A stretch of DNA of 64,000 nt from Gossypium raimondii. Lineage: Eukaryota; Streptophyta; Magnoliopsida; Malvales; Malvaceae. Below are positions 1-12,861 of this stretch, one piece after another. Both the position numbers and the translations under genes were made by a program. The DNA is taken from contig NC_068576.1 of NCBI RefSeq assembly GCF_025698545.1, positions 56,952,094 through 57,016,093 of the forward strand, written 5' to 3'. The notes below the pieces were generated by a model. That model searched no databases and had not been told where the DNA came from. It worked only from the letters and a program-made list of their open reading frames with translations. The first letter of the stretch is position 1. Every line of letters starts with the position of its first letter.

Positions 1-1881
1 TATTTTAGTTTCCTTATTAGGAACTCTATTCAATATGTGACAAGTCATTAGAACGACTTCTCCCAAAAACCTTGTCCAAGACACGAATATGATAACATTG
101 AATTTACCATTTCAGTCAAGACTCTATTTTTTCTTTCAGCTACACCATTTTGTTGTGGTGTGTAAGGGGCTGAAACTTGATGGACAATTCCAGTGAGTTC
201 AAAATAACTTGGATTATAGTATTCTCCACCTCTATCCGATCTTAAGCACTTGATAAATGATTCACACTGAAGTTCAACTTGATTTATAAACTTTAAATTT
301 ATCAAGCGTTTCATCTTTTGAATGCAATAAATATACATAACAATATCTAGAACAATCATCAATAAAAGTAACAAAATATTTCTTTCCACCTAATGTAGGA
401 GTATTTGCAAGTCACATAAATCACTATGTATCAAATCAAGCAATTTTGTTTTCCTTTTAACCTTAGGGAAAGGATTTCTTGTAATTTTAGTCAACATACA
501 GTATTGCATTTTTCAATATTATTATTAAAAACAGAATTAAATCTAATTTATACATGTCATTCAATTTTCTATAATTCAAATGACCTAATCTATAATGCCA
601 CAAACAAAATGATCCAACCATATAAGCGAAATTGTATTTTATTCTTATTAATAATATTAAGTTTGAACATGCTTTCATACATATACCCTTTTCCCACAAA
701 AATTCCTCCCTTAGACAAAATAAACTTATCGCCTCAAAACAAGTTTGAAACCAAACTTATTCAACAGACTTCAGACACTAAATTTTTCCTAACTTCGGTA
801 CATAATATACATCATTTAAGGTTAAAACCTTTCCAGAAGTGAATTGTAGTTCAACAGACCCTATGCCTTTAATTGTTGCGGTGGAAGAATTTCCCATGTA
901 CAAGACATTGTCATTTTCACATTGTGTGAACTTTGTGAACATGCTTTTGTCTTTGCACACATGTTTGGTTGCTCCGGTATCAATCAACCATGTATTATCA
1001 TCTTGTGCCATATTAATTTCAGATATCATTGCAACGAACTTTTCGTTATTATCAGCCTTAGAAGATGATTTCTTCTTTAAAAATCGACATTCATTCTTGA
1101 AATGTCCCGGCTTTCCACAATGATAGCATGAGCCCTTTTATTTCTTTTTGAACTTAGGTGCTCTATCAGCCTGATTGAACTTTCTTTTGAATAGTTTAGT
1201 AGTCTGTACTTCCTCCGTAACATGTACTTTGGCATTTTCAGAATTTAGGTTCTGATCTTGTTTTCGATACTCTTCTTCAATACGAAGATAATTTGCCAAA
1301 GCCTCAAGAGATATTTCCTCTTTCTTATGTTTTAGACTTCTTTTAAAGTCTTTCCAAGATGGAGGAAGTTTGTCTATTATAGAGGATACCACAATCATTT
1401 CATCCATTTTCATATCATATTGCTTAAATTGATTCAGCATCTTTTCAATATCACGAAATTGTTCCATAACAGAACGACCATCAACCATTTGATAATTATT
1501 GAAACGACTGACAAGAAATTTCTTACTTGTAACATCTTCGGTCATGTATCTTGCCTCCAATTTGTCCCATAATTCTTTAGCGGTGACGTCGTTTTGGTAG
1601 GTGTCGAACAAACCATCAGATAAACCATTCAATATGTGGCCCATGCACATGTAATCAGCATTGTCTCATTTTTGTCTTTCTCGGGTTGCAGCAACAGATT
1701 CGTTTTCATTCTCTTCAGGTCTTGGAGTATCCAAAACATAAGCAATCTTCAAAGTTGATAACAAAAAGTGCATCTTTTTCTACCATCGTCGAAAATTGCC
1801 ACCATCAAAACGATCAAGTTTAACAAAGTTGGAAGCCAACTCCCTTAGTGTTCCACTTTCATGTGTTGTGGTAGTCATCAT
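1..1881 (-). pseudogene. copia gag-pol pseudogene (gag, zinc knuckle, protease, integrase)
   Basis: Starts at a minus-strand ATG at 1881. The gag region (about 1140-1881) carries the UBN2-type segment. A CCHC knuckle CYHCGKPGHFKNEC lies near 1095-1130. The protease motif WLIDTGATKHVC lies near 955-990, the GAG-pre-integrase motif LWHYRLGHLN near 590, and integrase core pieces (SDRGGEY, then PYTPQQNGVAERKN) near 130-240. In-frame stops sit at 1780-1782, 1666-1668 and 1138-1140, and the frame is also lost between about 480 and 780. Domain order and motifs are read directly; the Tork/UBN2-type affiliation is inference. Confidence 0.88.
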
Positions 1882-1897
1882 AATATAACCTTAAAAT

Positions 1898-2525
1898 TGT
1901 TATTACAAAACTCCGGTAAGGAAAATCTCGAACACACGATCGGAACTCGAAAAGAAAAAGAAGAAATAGGACAAGACTCCAAGGCGTGTATCAAGCCACT
2001 ATCTTTAAGGTTATATTCGCCCCCACTTATCTTCAGTGTGCAAATGAGTTCCAAGCAAATTAACCTCGAGGATACAATGAAGCCAATGACTATTTGCGTT
2101 TTGCATTGACGAGAATAGTCCACTATGCACTAAGTAATGTGTAACAAAAACTCAATTTCTACAAAGGATTTCTGCAGTAATACTTTATAGAATAATCTAA
2201 TAATATTAGAAAATGAAGGAAGAGAAGAAATAATATTAGAATTTGTTGATATATTTCCAAATGAAAACTCATTCCTATTTATAGGAATTTTCTTGTCTCT
2301 TCATAGAGACATCTTTCAATAGGTGTCTTTATGAATAAATATATAATAATAATTATTCATTTAATTTTGTAACTATTCAAATAATAGTTTTGAATAATTA
2401 TAATTCTTTTTAAAAATCAAATGATATAACTTTTGACCAATGACCAAAAGATTTATCTTTTAATTAATTACACCCATTCAATTATAGTTATTGGGATACT
2501 ATAAATATTTGAAAATGTTCCAACA
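1898..2525 (-). repeat. 5' LTR of the copia element (inner boundary uncertain)
   Basis: The outer end is clear: the minus strand starts TGTTGGAAC at 2525, a common copia LTR start. A TATA-like CCTATAAATAGGA lies near 2275-2287. The inner end is placed at a CA dinucleotide about 17 bases before the gag ATG (1881 or 1878). This leaves almost no leader, so the inner limit may be wrong. Without the 3' LTR the boundary cannot be confirmed. Confidence 0.55.
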
Positions 2526-3469
2526 TTTATCTCTTTAGAGAGCGTTGACCATTTAACCCCGATTTCGACCAAAAAATGACATGTGACATGCTTTTTATTA
2601 AATGTCATATACTTTTTAAATAAAATAAGATACAATTGATAATTTAAGAACTATTTTTAACCTAAAAAATTAATTAAGTATAATTGAATAACCAATTTAC
2701 TAATAATTTTTTAAAAAACCTATTTTTTACCACTATAAGTTACATATTTTAGATAATCACTTCAAAATCTAAGTTGATATTTAATTCTAGGGTGTAACAT
2801 GAGGGGTTGATATTTAAATGGAAAAATTTTCACTTAGATCCTTTAAATTTTTAAAAATTTTAAATTAATGAAAGTAAAATTTCACTATGACCCCTAAATA
2901 TGATAAAATTTTGATTTAATCTTTTAAAAATTACAAAATATAGGCTATTCAAACTTCAAATGATGAAATTGTATTTTTACTATTGTAAAAATTAAAATTA
3001 AAATTTGGCCCTCCAAAAAAATTTTCGGTCTTCACCCTGTTTAATTTATTGTGTTTTGGTAGAATATTCATGTGTTTGAAGTTTTGGATTTTTTTTTAAC
3101 AAAATAATGTGGATGGCTCTAGCAATTAGAAAGGAGATATGAGTGGTGGTGTTTTATGAGAGACTCTTTATTCTTTGCCCATTATGTGTTGAAAAGATTA
3201 CACGAGGGTAAATTAATGGCCACCAAATTAATATGCTTTGGAATTTTGTGTAATGTCATATAGGAATAGTTTTCATGCAATTGCCTACCGACTTTGACTA
3301 CATCATTGCTTTAAACCCTTCTTTTGATTTGTGCAAACTTACAATCAAGGAAAGGAAACATAACATAATAACATAATCCTTTAAGCTAAGCAAAACATTA
3401 TTACGAATCCCACGTAATTTAATGAAGTCTCTATACTTATCTAACCAAACGATAGTTGTTAAGTTTTAC

Positions 3470-3860
3470 TATTTCCAATATTTGATACGACAAATATATT
3501 ATTATATGTGTAATTTCATGTTATCTTGTTATTTTTACATATTACTTAAAAAAATAATTGATGGATTGAATGGCTAACGTTTGCGGCATGACTGAAATTT
3601 TGAAATTCAAAAAGTACAGATTAAGAACGATCCAATTGAAGGATGTGGACTAATCTATAACTTAACACATAGTATAGGAGTAATAACAAAATTTTACTAA
3701 GCAAATTTTAATGCTTCTATTTGAATCAAAATGAAATTTCAAAATTCAAAAGTACAATTACTAAAATTGACCAATTTGAAACATATAAGGATTGAAATTG
3801 ACAAATTAGAGTACAAGGACAAATAGCAAAATTTGACGAAATTTAAATTTATACAACCAT
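3470..3860. repeat. partial copy of a dispersed foldback repeat family
   Basis: Shares the segment reading roughly 'cgacaaatatattattatatgtgtaatttcatg' with the copy at 4620-4680, followed by the arm 'aaaattgaccaa...tacaaggac'. It looks like the right-hand half of the family also seen at 4500-4920, 12300-12720 and, as the clearest case, 42556-42930. Boundaries are approximate. Confidence 0.45.
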
Positions 3861-4499
3861 AACATTATTAACTAGTTTTTAACCCTTGCAAAAGTGGATG
3901 TCAAATTATAGGTTTTTGTTCTTCAACTACGCCCAATTTAAAGATTTAGTCCTTATTTGTTAATTTGATGAGTTGAAAGGGATGAAATTATAAAATTTTG
4001 AAAGTTTAACATGTAATTTTACCATGTATTATTAACTTATAATTTTGTAGTTTTGAAGGAACTAAATAGAATTTTTTCACTATTGGGTGGTTAAGTGTAA
4101 TTTTATCATGTAATTATATGTTATATTTTCTTGATTTTAAAATTAAAAATGAAGACAAAACATTTAGAGAAGGTAATTTCCTAATTATATGAATAATTCT
4201 TTTAGTATTACCATGAAAATGATTTTCCATTCAACTAATTACAAGCAAAAATTAAAAGGAAAACCACAAAAGAAAAGCTTAAAGAGATGGGTTGAAAAAG
4301 AAACTTAAGCTGGGTTAGGTTATTGGGTTAAAATGAAACCAAACCCAAACATTTAAAAGAATAAATAAATAAAGAGTCCAGTTCCAATTTTTTATGGGTC
4401 AAATTTTGTTATTAATCCATATATTATACATAAATTATAAATTAAAATGTTTACTCTAATTTGATTATTTTTAGTTTTGTATTATGTATAAATTACGAA

Positions 4500-4920
4500 T
4501 TTAGTACCTATGTTTTAATTTAGTCGTTTTTAGTCCTTATACTTCTTGAAATTTAAAATTTCAGTCTTAATCCAAATGGTAGCCATTAAATCTATTTAGT
4601 TAAATTATATTATTTTCAAAATTTATGCGATAAATATATCATTACATGTGCATTGTCATGTCAACTTGCTATTTCCATATAATATTTACAAAAAAAAAAA
4701 GCTATGTCATTTTAGTTATTGGATTCAATAGCTATTGAATTGAAATTTCAAATTTTCAAAACTGGAGAACATAAACTAATAAAAAACTTACTCATAGTAT
4801 TGACTAATAGCAGAATCGACCTAACGAATTTAACTAATATTATTTGGGTTATGATTAAATTTTCAAATTTCAAAAACATAGCGATTAAAATTAATCAATT
4901 AAAATATAAAGGTTAAATTG
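4500..4920. repeat. MITE-like foldback repeat
   Basis: The left arm (about 4500-4575, 'tttagtcgtttttagtcc...') is the approximate reverse complement of the right arm (about 4855-4915, 'gattaaaattaatcaa...'). The middle holds the conserved 'gataaatatatcattacatg' block. It codes for nothing, which fits a small non-autonomous DNA element. No target duplication was identified. Confidence 0.5.
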
Positions 4921-5174
4921 ACCCAAATATTTGGATTGAGTTAAAATCCTAAAATTAATATTGTTGAGAAGACTTTACCTGAATACTATCCTCGATATGA
5001 ATAAGTACACATATAATTATACAAAAATAATGGAAGTTTTAGGTCATTGAGTACTTAATTCCATTCTCATCATATACAACTATAATATGTGGATATCTAA
5101 TCTCATTATATGCCTATGTATTGCGTAAAATTTGTCCATTTCTTTCCTACTATTTATCAGTGTAATTCCTCGTG

Positions 5175-5188
5175 TATATATATATATA
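5175..5188 (+). promoter_or_regulatory. candidate TATA box of the MATE gene
   Basis: A (TA)7 run lies about 260 bases before the MATE start codon. Position and composition fit a TATA element with a leader of about 230 bases. An out-of-frame ATG at 5418 would lie in that leader. Confidence 0.4.
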
Positions 5189-5443
5189 CTAGTAACATAA
5201 CAACAACATTAGCAATCAGTAAATTACAAATGATGTAACATTTATCTTTAATGAAATATCTAAGATTGAATGCACCACTTAGTGCCGCACAACAACATCT
5301 TCGTGGAAAACTTTACAGTTTGAAAGTTCAAAAGCAGAGAGACAAAAGGTCGAACAGTTTGCCTACAGGTGTCTTACACCTGTACTAATAAACTTGCATA
5401 TATCAGTATAACCCGTCATGTTTCTTGTGAAAAAAAAAATACA

Positions 5444-8400
5444 ATGGAACCGAGAGAAGATGAACGGTCACTGATCAGTTTCAGTTCACCTTTAGAAGAT
5501 AGCAAAGAGAAAGATCTAGGAAAGGAAGAGATCATCGAAGAAGTGAAAAAACAGCTATGGCTGGCAGCTCCATTAATATGTGAAAGCTTGTTGCTGTATT
5601 GCTTGCAATTGATCTCTGTTATGTTTGTGGGTCATTTGGGTGCATTAGCTCTTGCTTCTGCTTCACTGGCTACTTCTTTTGCTGCTGTGTTAGCGTTCAA
5701 CTTGCTGGTGAGATCGGTTTCTCTTTTCTCTTAGCTTTTTTTTTTTTTTTTAATCTTGGAATCAGCAAAGCAAGAAAATTGAGGTCTAATTGTGGTTCAG
5801 TCCTTTTATTATGGTAAAATTCGGGATTTAGCTGCTCTAATTTGCATAAATTAGTCACTTACTAGTAGATCTAAATTGATAATTTTGTCTGCTGTTGCCA
5901 TTAATTAAAGTGATTGTGTGGAATCTTTTTAAAAGATAGGTTTAAGGCTTTAAGCATTTGGAAGATATGTGAATTTATTATTAGTTGGATATGATGGATA
6001 GGATTTATTATTATAACTCTTCTTATGTGATCGAATAATAATAAAAAGTCTCCATCATCAATTTAATTGAAGCAACGGAGGAATTATTATTTCATACATA
6101 CTAAAACCATTATAAAAAGAAAGGATCAGATTGTGTCAAATTAAAATAGATAGACTAAATCTTAAACTTCAACATAGTAGAGGGCTAAAACTACAATTAG
6201 ACCAAACAATATTTGTTCTAGACAATTTGTTTAAGTACGAATATTGATGCACCATAGGTCATATGCACCGTTAGTGAACAACAAAGTATGTGAATCCTCA
6301 TCACTAATGAAATTAAAAATAGTAGAGAATTTATAAATAAATATTAATAGTTTTATTTGAATATAAATTTAAAATTAAAATTGGGAACTCGAAACTTCAT
6401 ATCAACTCTAAATGCAAAATTAGAAAAAAAAAATGTAATAATCATATTAATATTTAATTATGTTTAAGTAAAGTTATTAAAAATTATTTCTAACTTTTTT
6501 AGGATGTATATTGTTATTCACGGATAGTGCATGAAATTCATGCACAGATTTTCCTTGTTTTAAAATAGAGTACCACTAATTTGAAGTATTCATAGGCCGA
6601 GTAGTCCGCCCTGTCCGATCAACCCTTGGTAGGCTTGACCCGATCCGTTTTAACGCATAGAATAATAAAAAATGTAAAATATTTTTTTTTTGAACATTAA
6701 AATGAGCTGTTTGAACGAATTTGTGTGGGTTAAGCTCAAGCTCAAATGAAAATTTTTTAAAACCGAGTTTCAATCCAAACTAGCCCGACCCGTGAATACT
6801 TCTAGTACTAACGTTTTGAACTGATTTTTCTTCTAATGGAGCAGATGGGAATGTCAACAGCATTAGAGACCCTTTGTGGCCAGTCATATGGAGCAAAGCA
6901 ATACCATATGCTAGGCACCCACACCCAACGAGCCATGCTGATTCTTTCACTCATTACCATTCCCTTAGCTATCATCTTAGCCAACACTGGTTCCATCCTA
7001 TCTGCCGTAGGCCAAGACCCCGAAATTTCTCGAGCAGCTGGCGTATATGCTTGTTACATGATCCCGACCCTGTTCGCTTACGCCATTCTTCAATGCCTTC
7101 TAAGATTCCTAAGAACACAAAACAACATATTCCCAATGGTGTTAAGTTCCGGAATCACAACTTTGATACACGGTTTCATATGTTGGATTCTAGTGTTTAA
7201 ACTCAGCTTCGGGAACAAAGGCGCTGCTCTTGCCGGTTCCATTTCGTATTGGATCAATGTGTTGATATTGGCATTTTACATTAAATTCTCTCCTTCTTGT
7301 GTACAAACTTGGACTGGCTTTTCAAATGAGTCCTTGTACGAGGTTTTGCCTTTCCTTAGACTAGCTGTTCCTTCAGCTGTAATGGTTTGGTAAGCTTAAC
7401 CACACTATATATCACATCAAATTCACTAATGAACCATTTTAAGTTTTTTGTATCTTACATATGTTTGAACATTGACCAGCTTGGAATCATGGTCATTTCA
7501 AATACTGGTGTTTCTTTCGGGTCTTTTGCCTAATCCGGAGTTAGAAACTTCGGTGATTACGATCTGGTATGTTCAATACATTCTTTCATTTACTCGATTA
7601 AGTTCCAGTTTTGGATATCAAGTCAAATGCTTCTTGTTGTTTCACAGCATTAATACCACTGCAATTATTTTGATGATACCCTTCGGACTGAGCAGTGCTG
7701 CAAGGTGAGCTACAACCGAAACCCGACATCACTAGTATTTTAAATCTTCTAATGGCACGCTACATCCCCATTCCCCACCTTGGGGTGCTTTTTTGTTATG
7801 GCAGCATAAGGGTGTCAAATGAATTAGGAGCCGAAGATCCGAAGGGCGCCCGGTTGGCCGCGCGTGTAGCCCTGGTCCTTGGGGTCTCTGAAGGCATATT
7901 GGTGGGATTGGCACTGGTGTTGATGCGAAACGTCTTGGGCTATGCTTATAGCAATGATGCATCAGTCATTAGATATGTCTCAACTATGGTTCCAATTCTT
8001 GCTGCATCCAATATTATAGATGGAGTCCAATGTGTTCTTTCAGGTTCTCTCACAACCTTGAAAATATATCATCAATATCTACTATATATATTAATTGCAC
8101 TAGATGATCTCAAACTATGGTCCAGATTTTAAATTGGTCTTCAAACTTTGAAATATTTCAATTAAGTCCTTAAAGGGTTTTATCTATTAACCTAGCATTC
8201 AACTTGGGTGTTAAATAGTTCAGAGCATATTTAAGATCAGTCTCAAATCTTTTTACATGGATCAAAACTGTAAACACGTGTGTACCCTATCGTATAAATT
8301 ACATTGGTTTGACTAGGGCGAATCTGTGGGTGTTGAAAACTCAGTAAAACAGACGTTCTTGAAGAGAATACAAGAGTAATATGAGATGAACTAATCTCAG

Positions 8401-10099
8401 AACAGAGAAAACCTGCTTCTTGAATGATGCTCTTGGACTTAGTAGCTACTCACAACAGAAACATAACAGTATGAAAACTGAAGAAACTAACTCTGCTCAC
8501 TTGAACTGACTTAAACTAACTCATATTGACTTAGTCAATTCCTTAACAGTGGGGCAGGCGGTGGCTTTGACCCTGGTGTTAAAATTGCTATGTAAATCCC
8601 TTAGAAAATTATAAAATGATAAAATTGTCTTCTGTCCCTCCAACATTATATATTCTAATTCTGCCCCTTAAACTTTCGGCCTGGGTCTAATGTGTTGAAA
8701 ATAGAACTAGCCCTTCAAGGCACTGCTCTTTTTTTTTTTCTTTTACAACCAAGTTAATGATTAGGCTAACGAAAAGAATCTATTAATTCAATATTGATAC
8801 TTTAATTACTCTATTAGAAAGTTTTGAAGCTTAATGACTAATTTAGAATTGGGATCGTAGTCTAGGGATGCTCGGTGCAATTAACCTTATATATATTCTG
8901 GGTGTTTTTTTTTTTTTTCATTTATTGAGCTACCTGTTTGAAAACAATACATTTTGTGAAACATTTAGGCATTGTTAGAGGCTGTGGTTGGCAGAAGATT
9001 GGTGCATACATCAACCTGGGATCTTATTACCTTGTTGGCATTCCTTTGTCTATTGTATTAGCCTTTCTCTTCCATATTGGTGTCATGGTAAACAATATCT
9101 CCTTCATTCACACTTACCCCATCTTCATTCTTAGTGCCAAACGTTTGTCAAAATTCAATAAAAGTTTATGGAGTCCCTTGTACTAAGAATCAGATTGCAT
9201 TTTATCCTCTTTACTCAAAAAATGAACAAATCAAGAGTAAATTAATCTCTGTATATTAGATCAAAGAACAAATTGATCATTTCTATTAAAAATTTTATCA
9301 ATTTCTACAGTTAAAACCTAGTGTGAGTGACAAAATAATTAAACAGTTACACTTGTTGAATCATGTGTACCTCATTTAGATGTACAAAGACCAGCTTTTA
9401 ACAGTAGAAATGGATGAAGATTTTGACAGTGCTAATTTACTCTTTGATCTAATGTATAAAGACTAATTTATCTATTTTTTAAGTAGAGAAAACGAAATGT
9501 AATATGACTCTTAATACGAGAACCTCCAAAATACTTTTACCTAAAAACTCTAAATCTAATTAACCATTTCGTCATTACATTCTATAGGGGCTTTGGCTTG
9601 GTATCACAGCTGCACTCACCACTCAAATGTTGTTTCTTTTGATAATTACAGTTCGCAGTAACTTGGAGCAAGAAGTAAGTGCACATCCATTCCCCTTTTT
9701 TTCTTCTATTTCATCGCTGTGGCTTGGTAAAAGTAACATGAAAGTTTATGTGTTAAAAATTGGATGAATTAATCATTATATTTTAGATAAAAAAGTAAAT
9801 TAATTTTTTCTGTCAAAAATTAATATGAATGATGGAATGAACCGATAATGACCCATACTGTATCTGACGCATAAAGACTAATTTTTAAAGATAAAATTGG
9901 ATAAAATTTTTTACAAAAAAACCAGATTGTTCTTTAATTTAACGTTTTTTTTAGTAGAGAAGAACATAAAATCTCACTCTTAATACTAATTACAAAGACT
10001 TCAATGATACTTTTAACCATGTATTTGCTTTGCTGCAAAATTTACAATTTTTCCCTCTCGTTTTTTCAGGCAAAAAAGGCTATGGAAAGGGTATTTTGA
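5444..10099 (+). CDS. MATE-family efflux transporter (DETOXIFICATION type)
   Basis: Exons: 5444-5707, 6845-7389, 7480-7566, 7648-7704, 7805-8043, 8969-9087, 9588-9674, 10070-10099. All introns are GT-AG, and joining gives 475 residues in one open frame, the usual length for plant DTX proteins. The protein is very hydrophobic, as expected for a 12-helix membrane carrier. Family hallmarks are [15 protein letters not shown] in exon 2, [15 protein letters not shown] in exon 3 and [15 protein letters not shown] in exon 5. The N-terminus is acidic and cytosolic-like, ending in [13 protein letters not shown] before the first helix. MATE carriers export organic cations, flavonoids, alkaloids or xenobiotics in exchange for protons or sodium at the plasma membrane or tonoplast; the substrate cannot be read from the sequence. 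The ATG at 5444 was chosen because the preceding in-frame codons lack an ATG. Intron 5 holds unannotated repeat-like DNA. The gene is convergent with the plastid protein gene at 10215. Confidence 0.93.
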
Positions 10100-10214
10100 A
10101 TATGGAATACTTGCATGTAAGAGTTGGGACAGTATGTTGTGTATATTACAGTTTAAGAACAGAGTTGAATGTATATTTTGCATAATAGGAAATACAATTT
10201 TGTACTGTATTTAA

Positions 10215-12048
10215 TCAAGTAGTGACACGAGTACACCGGCACCAAAACGCGGTTCCCCCGCTTCCGCCTCGAGCAACCGCGATTTCCTCGTCAATGTAAA
10301 ACCAGATAAAGAAAGGATCTTTGGTGTTTGGTTCTCTATCATCTTTCTGGCCAAGACCGATCTCCAGAGGGTTGAAAGGTCCAATTTTAACCCGGATTCG
10401 TTCGAAAATAAAGGATAATATTCTGTTCTTCCATGAAAATTTTCCTTCAAAGGTTAAGAAACCAATTGGTCCAAGAAATACACCATTCTCAATCCTCCTT
10501 CCCTAAAACAGTTCAAGGCAATTAAAGCATAATTAAACACTAAAAGAACCCATAATTGTAAACTAAAACTTTAAGAAAATTCAACAAACAGCACCTTCAA
10601 TCAAAAAGCACATAAAAGACAGATTCACAAGGCAGTCTTTCTTTCTTTATTATAATCTTTTCATCAATTTCCATTGAAACCATTCCAAATTTGGCCAAAT
10701 TAACCTTAGTTCAGTTGCTACTGTTGTTATTGCAGCAAGTAAAACGAAGTGAGTTTGAGCGCACTTAAACATGTTTTTCCCATGATTTAAAGGTCGGGAA
10801 AAGATTATGAGTGAAAGTAAACATTGTATCAAAAAATTACACAGTTCCTAATCCTCGAATCCAACCATGTGTTAGAAATTTTATGTATTTAAATGAATTA
10901 CACAAATCTCACATTACTAAAGAAAGATCTTGAGACCCTTGTTTATAAAACATTATACTTAATTAAGCTAATGAAAATTAAGTTGAGATTAGTAATGGTA
11001 AAATTTTCCATTTATCTGATGGATTAAAGCAAATTTTTAAAAGATTAAATCAAATGATAAAGGGGCCAAACGCCAAAGTGCAATTTTTATCATATTTTAA
11101 GAAAGTATAATGTTTAAAGGATTAAATTAAAATTTTATAATTTTGGGGGAGCCAAAGTGCAATTTTACCATGAGTAAATTAAAATTTTATAAATTATAAA
11201 GAGGACTAAATGGAAAATTATCCATTTTAGGGGCCGGGCACCCTGCCAGCCCCCGCTGGCACCGCCCCTGATTTGATCCTTCTACTTACTCTAAATGGTA
11301 TTATCCAATTAAGCAGCAAAACAAAAACTTCAAGTGATATTGAAAGAAAAACAGAAAGGGGTATTGATGAGCTTACAGCAGCATCGAACCTCTGAACCGC
11401 CGTAAGAGGGAAATAACGGCCGCCTTTCAATTTTTTCTGCAAAACCCAAATCAAAGAATCTTAATATCATTCGCATAAAAATCAACAACAAAATCAAAAA
11501 AAAATAATTATGTGAATCAAAACGAAAACCTCAGCAGTAAAAATAAGCATCCAAGTTCTACCAGGTGAATCCAATCCACCAAGCGTTTCAAGGAATGCCG
11601 ACGGATCAATTTTAGCTTTTTCAATAACAGAAAAAGCTGAAAGCACTTCCTCAGCTGGTACTTTCCTAGTTTTCGCTGCGTTTTTTAAAACCTTAACGCT
11701 CTTCTCCACTTCCTATCATTATATATAAAAAAAATCAACTCATTATCACACACCACAAGCAATTGAATTAATTTAAAAAAAATGAAAACCCGATACTTGG
11801 TTTGGTTGCTGCTCTTGAATAAGTGATGGGTTCTTTTCTTTCTCATCGAGGGTAGCTCGGGTCCTTGATTTGAAGGATTTGGCGGAGGTGAGAGAAGGGA
11901 TGTGTGGGTGGTAATTAAAAGAATTGAGATGCTTGAGTGGCTGTAAGGAAGGTTTTAGAGATAGAAAACGAGAGGAAGATGAAGTAAGATATGAATGGCA
12001 GCTTAATGAGGAGAGGGAAAAGGATGGTGACATTGCTTGAGAGCCCAT
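10215..12048 (-). CDS. conserved chloroplast-targeted protein, possibly PAP/fibrillin-like
   Basis: Exons in coding order: 12048-11797, 11712-11530, 11436-11377, 10502-10215. All introns are GT-AG, giving 260 residues. The first ~65 residues are rich in Ser, Leu, His and Lys and poor in acidic residues, as in a plastid transit peptide. The mature part has a short helix-rich segment (KSVKVLKNAAKTRKVPAEEV), then GLDSPGRTWMLIFTAEKKLK, RYFPLTAVQRFDAAGRR, ENGVFLGPIGFLTFEG and a C-terminus WFYIDEEIAVARGGSGGTAF. I remember this as a conserved plant protein of unknown function. The C-terminal pattern recalls the lipocalin-like end of PAP/fibrillin proteins, but that link is inference. Its stop codon lies only 116 bases from the MATE stop on the other strand, so the 3' UTRs probably overlap. 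Intron 3 (874 bases) contains a dispersed repeat. Confidence 0.85.
10990..11280. repeat. interspersed repeat in intron 3 of the plastid protein gene
   Basis: An AT-rich segment contains 'ccaaagtgcaattttaccat'-type phrases and ends in a GC-rich tail (ggggccgggcaccctgccag, about 11231-11250), unlike the surrounding intron. A similar AT-rich block occurs at about 2820-3040. Class unknown and boundaries approximate. Confidence 0.4.
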
Positions 12049-12299
12049 TTTGAGAGGTGAAAGCTTGTTTCTTGGGTCTTCTTCCTTTCGGGATTAGAGG
12101 CTACCATTTTTCAGGCTTTCATGCATCCATTCGGCTTTTCTTTTCTTTTCTTTTTTCCCTTAAATTTCATATCCATCCTCGAAATTCATATGTTTATTCA
12201 ATAAAAGGTCCCTATACTACGTTTCTTTTTTGGGTTTAGTCTTTCTATTATGAATGGATTATTTCCAATTTTTTACATTTTGAATGGTTAAATTATGCT

Positions 12300-12720
12300 A
12301 TTAGTCTTTTATTTTGCAAAAGTCATCAATTTAGCCTATGCACTTTAATTTGATCAATTTTAATCCTTATACTTTTCGAGTTAGTCAATTTTAGTCCCTA
12401 TGCATTTTGAAATTTTAGCCTCGCCAAAATAGTAGCAGTTAAAAAGTGTATGATTGTATAGCTAGTTTATATTCTCCAACTAGATCATTCTAAGTTCTTA
12501 TATTTTTGAATTTTAAATTATCAATCTTGATGTAAACAACACTCATTAATCTATTAACTGAATTTTTAGTGAGTAATATGTGAAAATGACAAGTTGACAT
12601 GATATTACATATATGATATTGAAAATAGTAAAATTTGAGGATTGGAATTTTAAAATTTAAAAAGTATAAGTACAAAAAATGATGAAATTAAAAATATAAA
12701 GATTAAATACCAAAACTTTT
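12300..12720. repeat. MITE-like foldback repeat
   Basis: The left part (about 12330-12420, 'tttagcctatgcactttaat...' and 'tagtccctatgcattttgaa') and the right part (about 12640-12715, 'aaaatttaaaaagtataagt...') are approximate inverted complements. The middle carries 'gtgaaaatgacaagttgaca', the reverse complement of the core at 4640-4680. Same family as 4500-4920 and 42556-42930. Confidence 0.5.
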
Positions 12721-12861
12721 GGTAGGAACTGAACATCTGCAAATTCAAGACAAGAGTTCTATGCTATCATATCGCCGTTAGAAGCCTCAATATGTGCCGA
12801 TATGGAAACAAGTCCGACCGCCGTGTGCGACTATAAACATGTTATATAACTAAAAGACAAT

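Larger units (their letters stand above)
1..2525 (-). mobile_element. Ty1/copia LTR retrotransposon, 5' part, decayed
   Basis: Reading the minus strand from 2525 downward there is an LTR-like start (TGTTGGAACATTTTC), then gag, a zinc knuckle, protease, the GAG-pre-integrase motif and the integrase core, which is the gene order of Ty1/copia elements. The element runs off the left edge inside integrase, so reverse transcriptase, RNase H and the 3' LTR are not visible. The coding part carries in-frame stops, so this copy is not autonomous. I see no clear tRNA primer-binding site between the LTR and gag. Confidence 0.9.
2526..5170. other. AT-rich intergenic DNA with degenerate repeats
   Basis: No gene is recognisable. 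The stretch is very AT-rich and contains pieces of dispersed repeats (listed separately at 3470-3860 and 4500-4920). A segment at about 2820-3040 resembles the repeat in the plastid gene intron at 10990-11280. Confidence 0.6.

Noticed and set aside
426-842. 138-codon plus-strand open frame
   Set aside because: It lies antisense to the copia protease/integrase coding sequence and has no recognisable domain.
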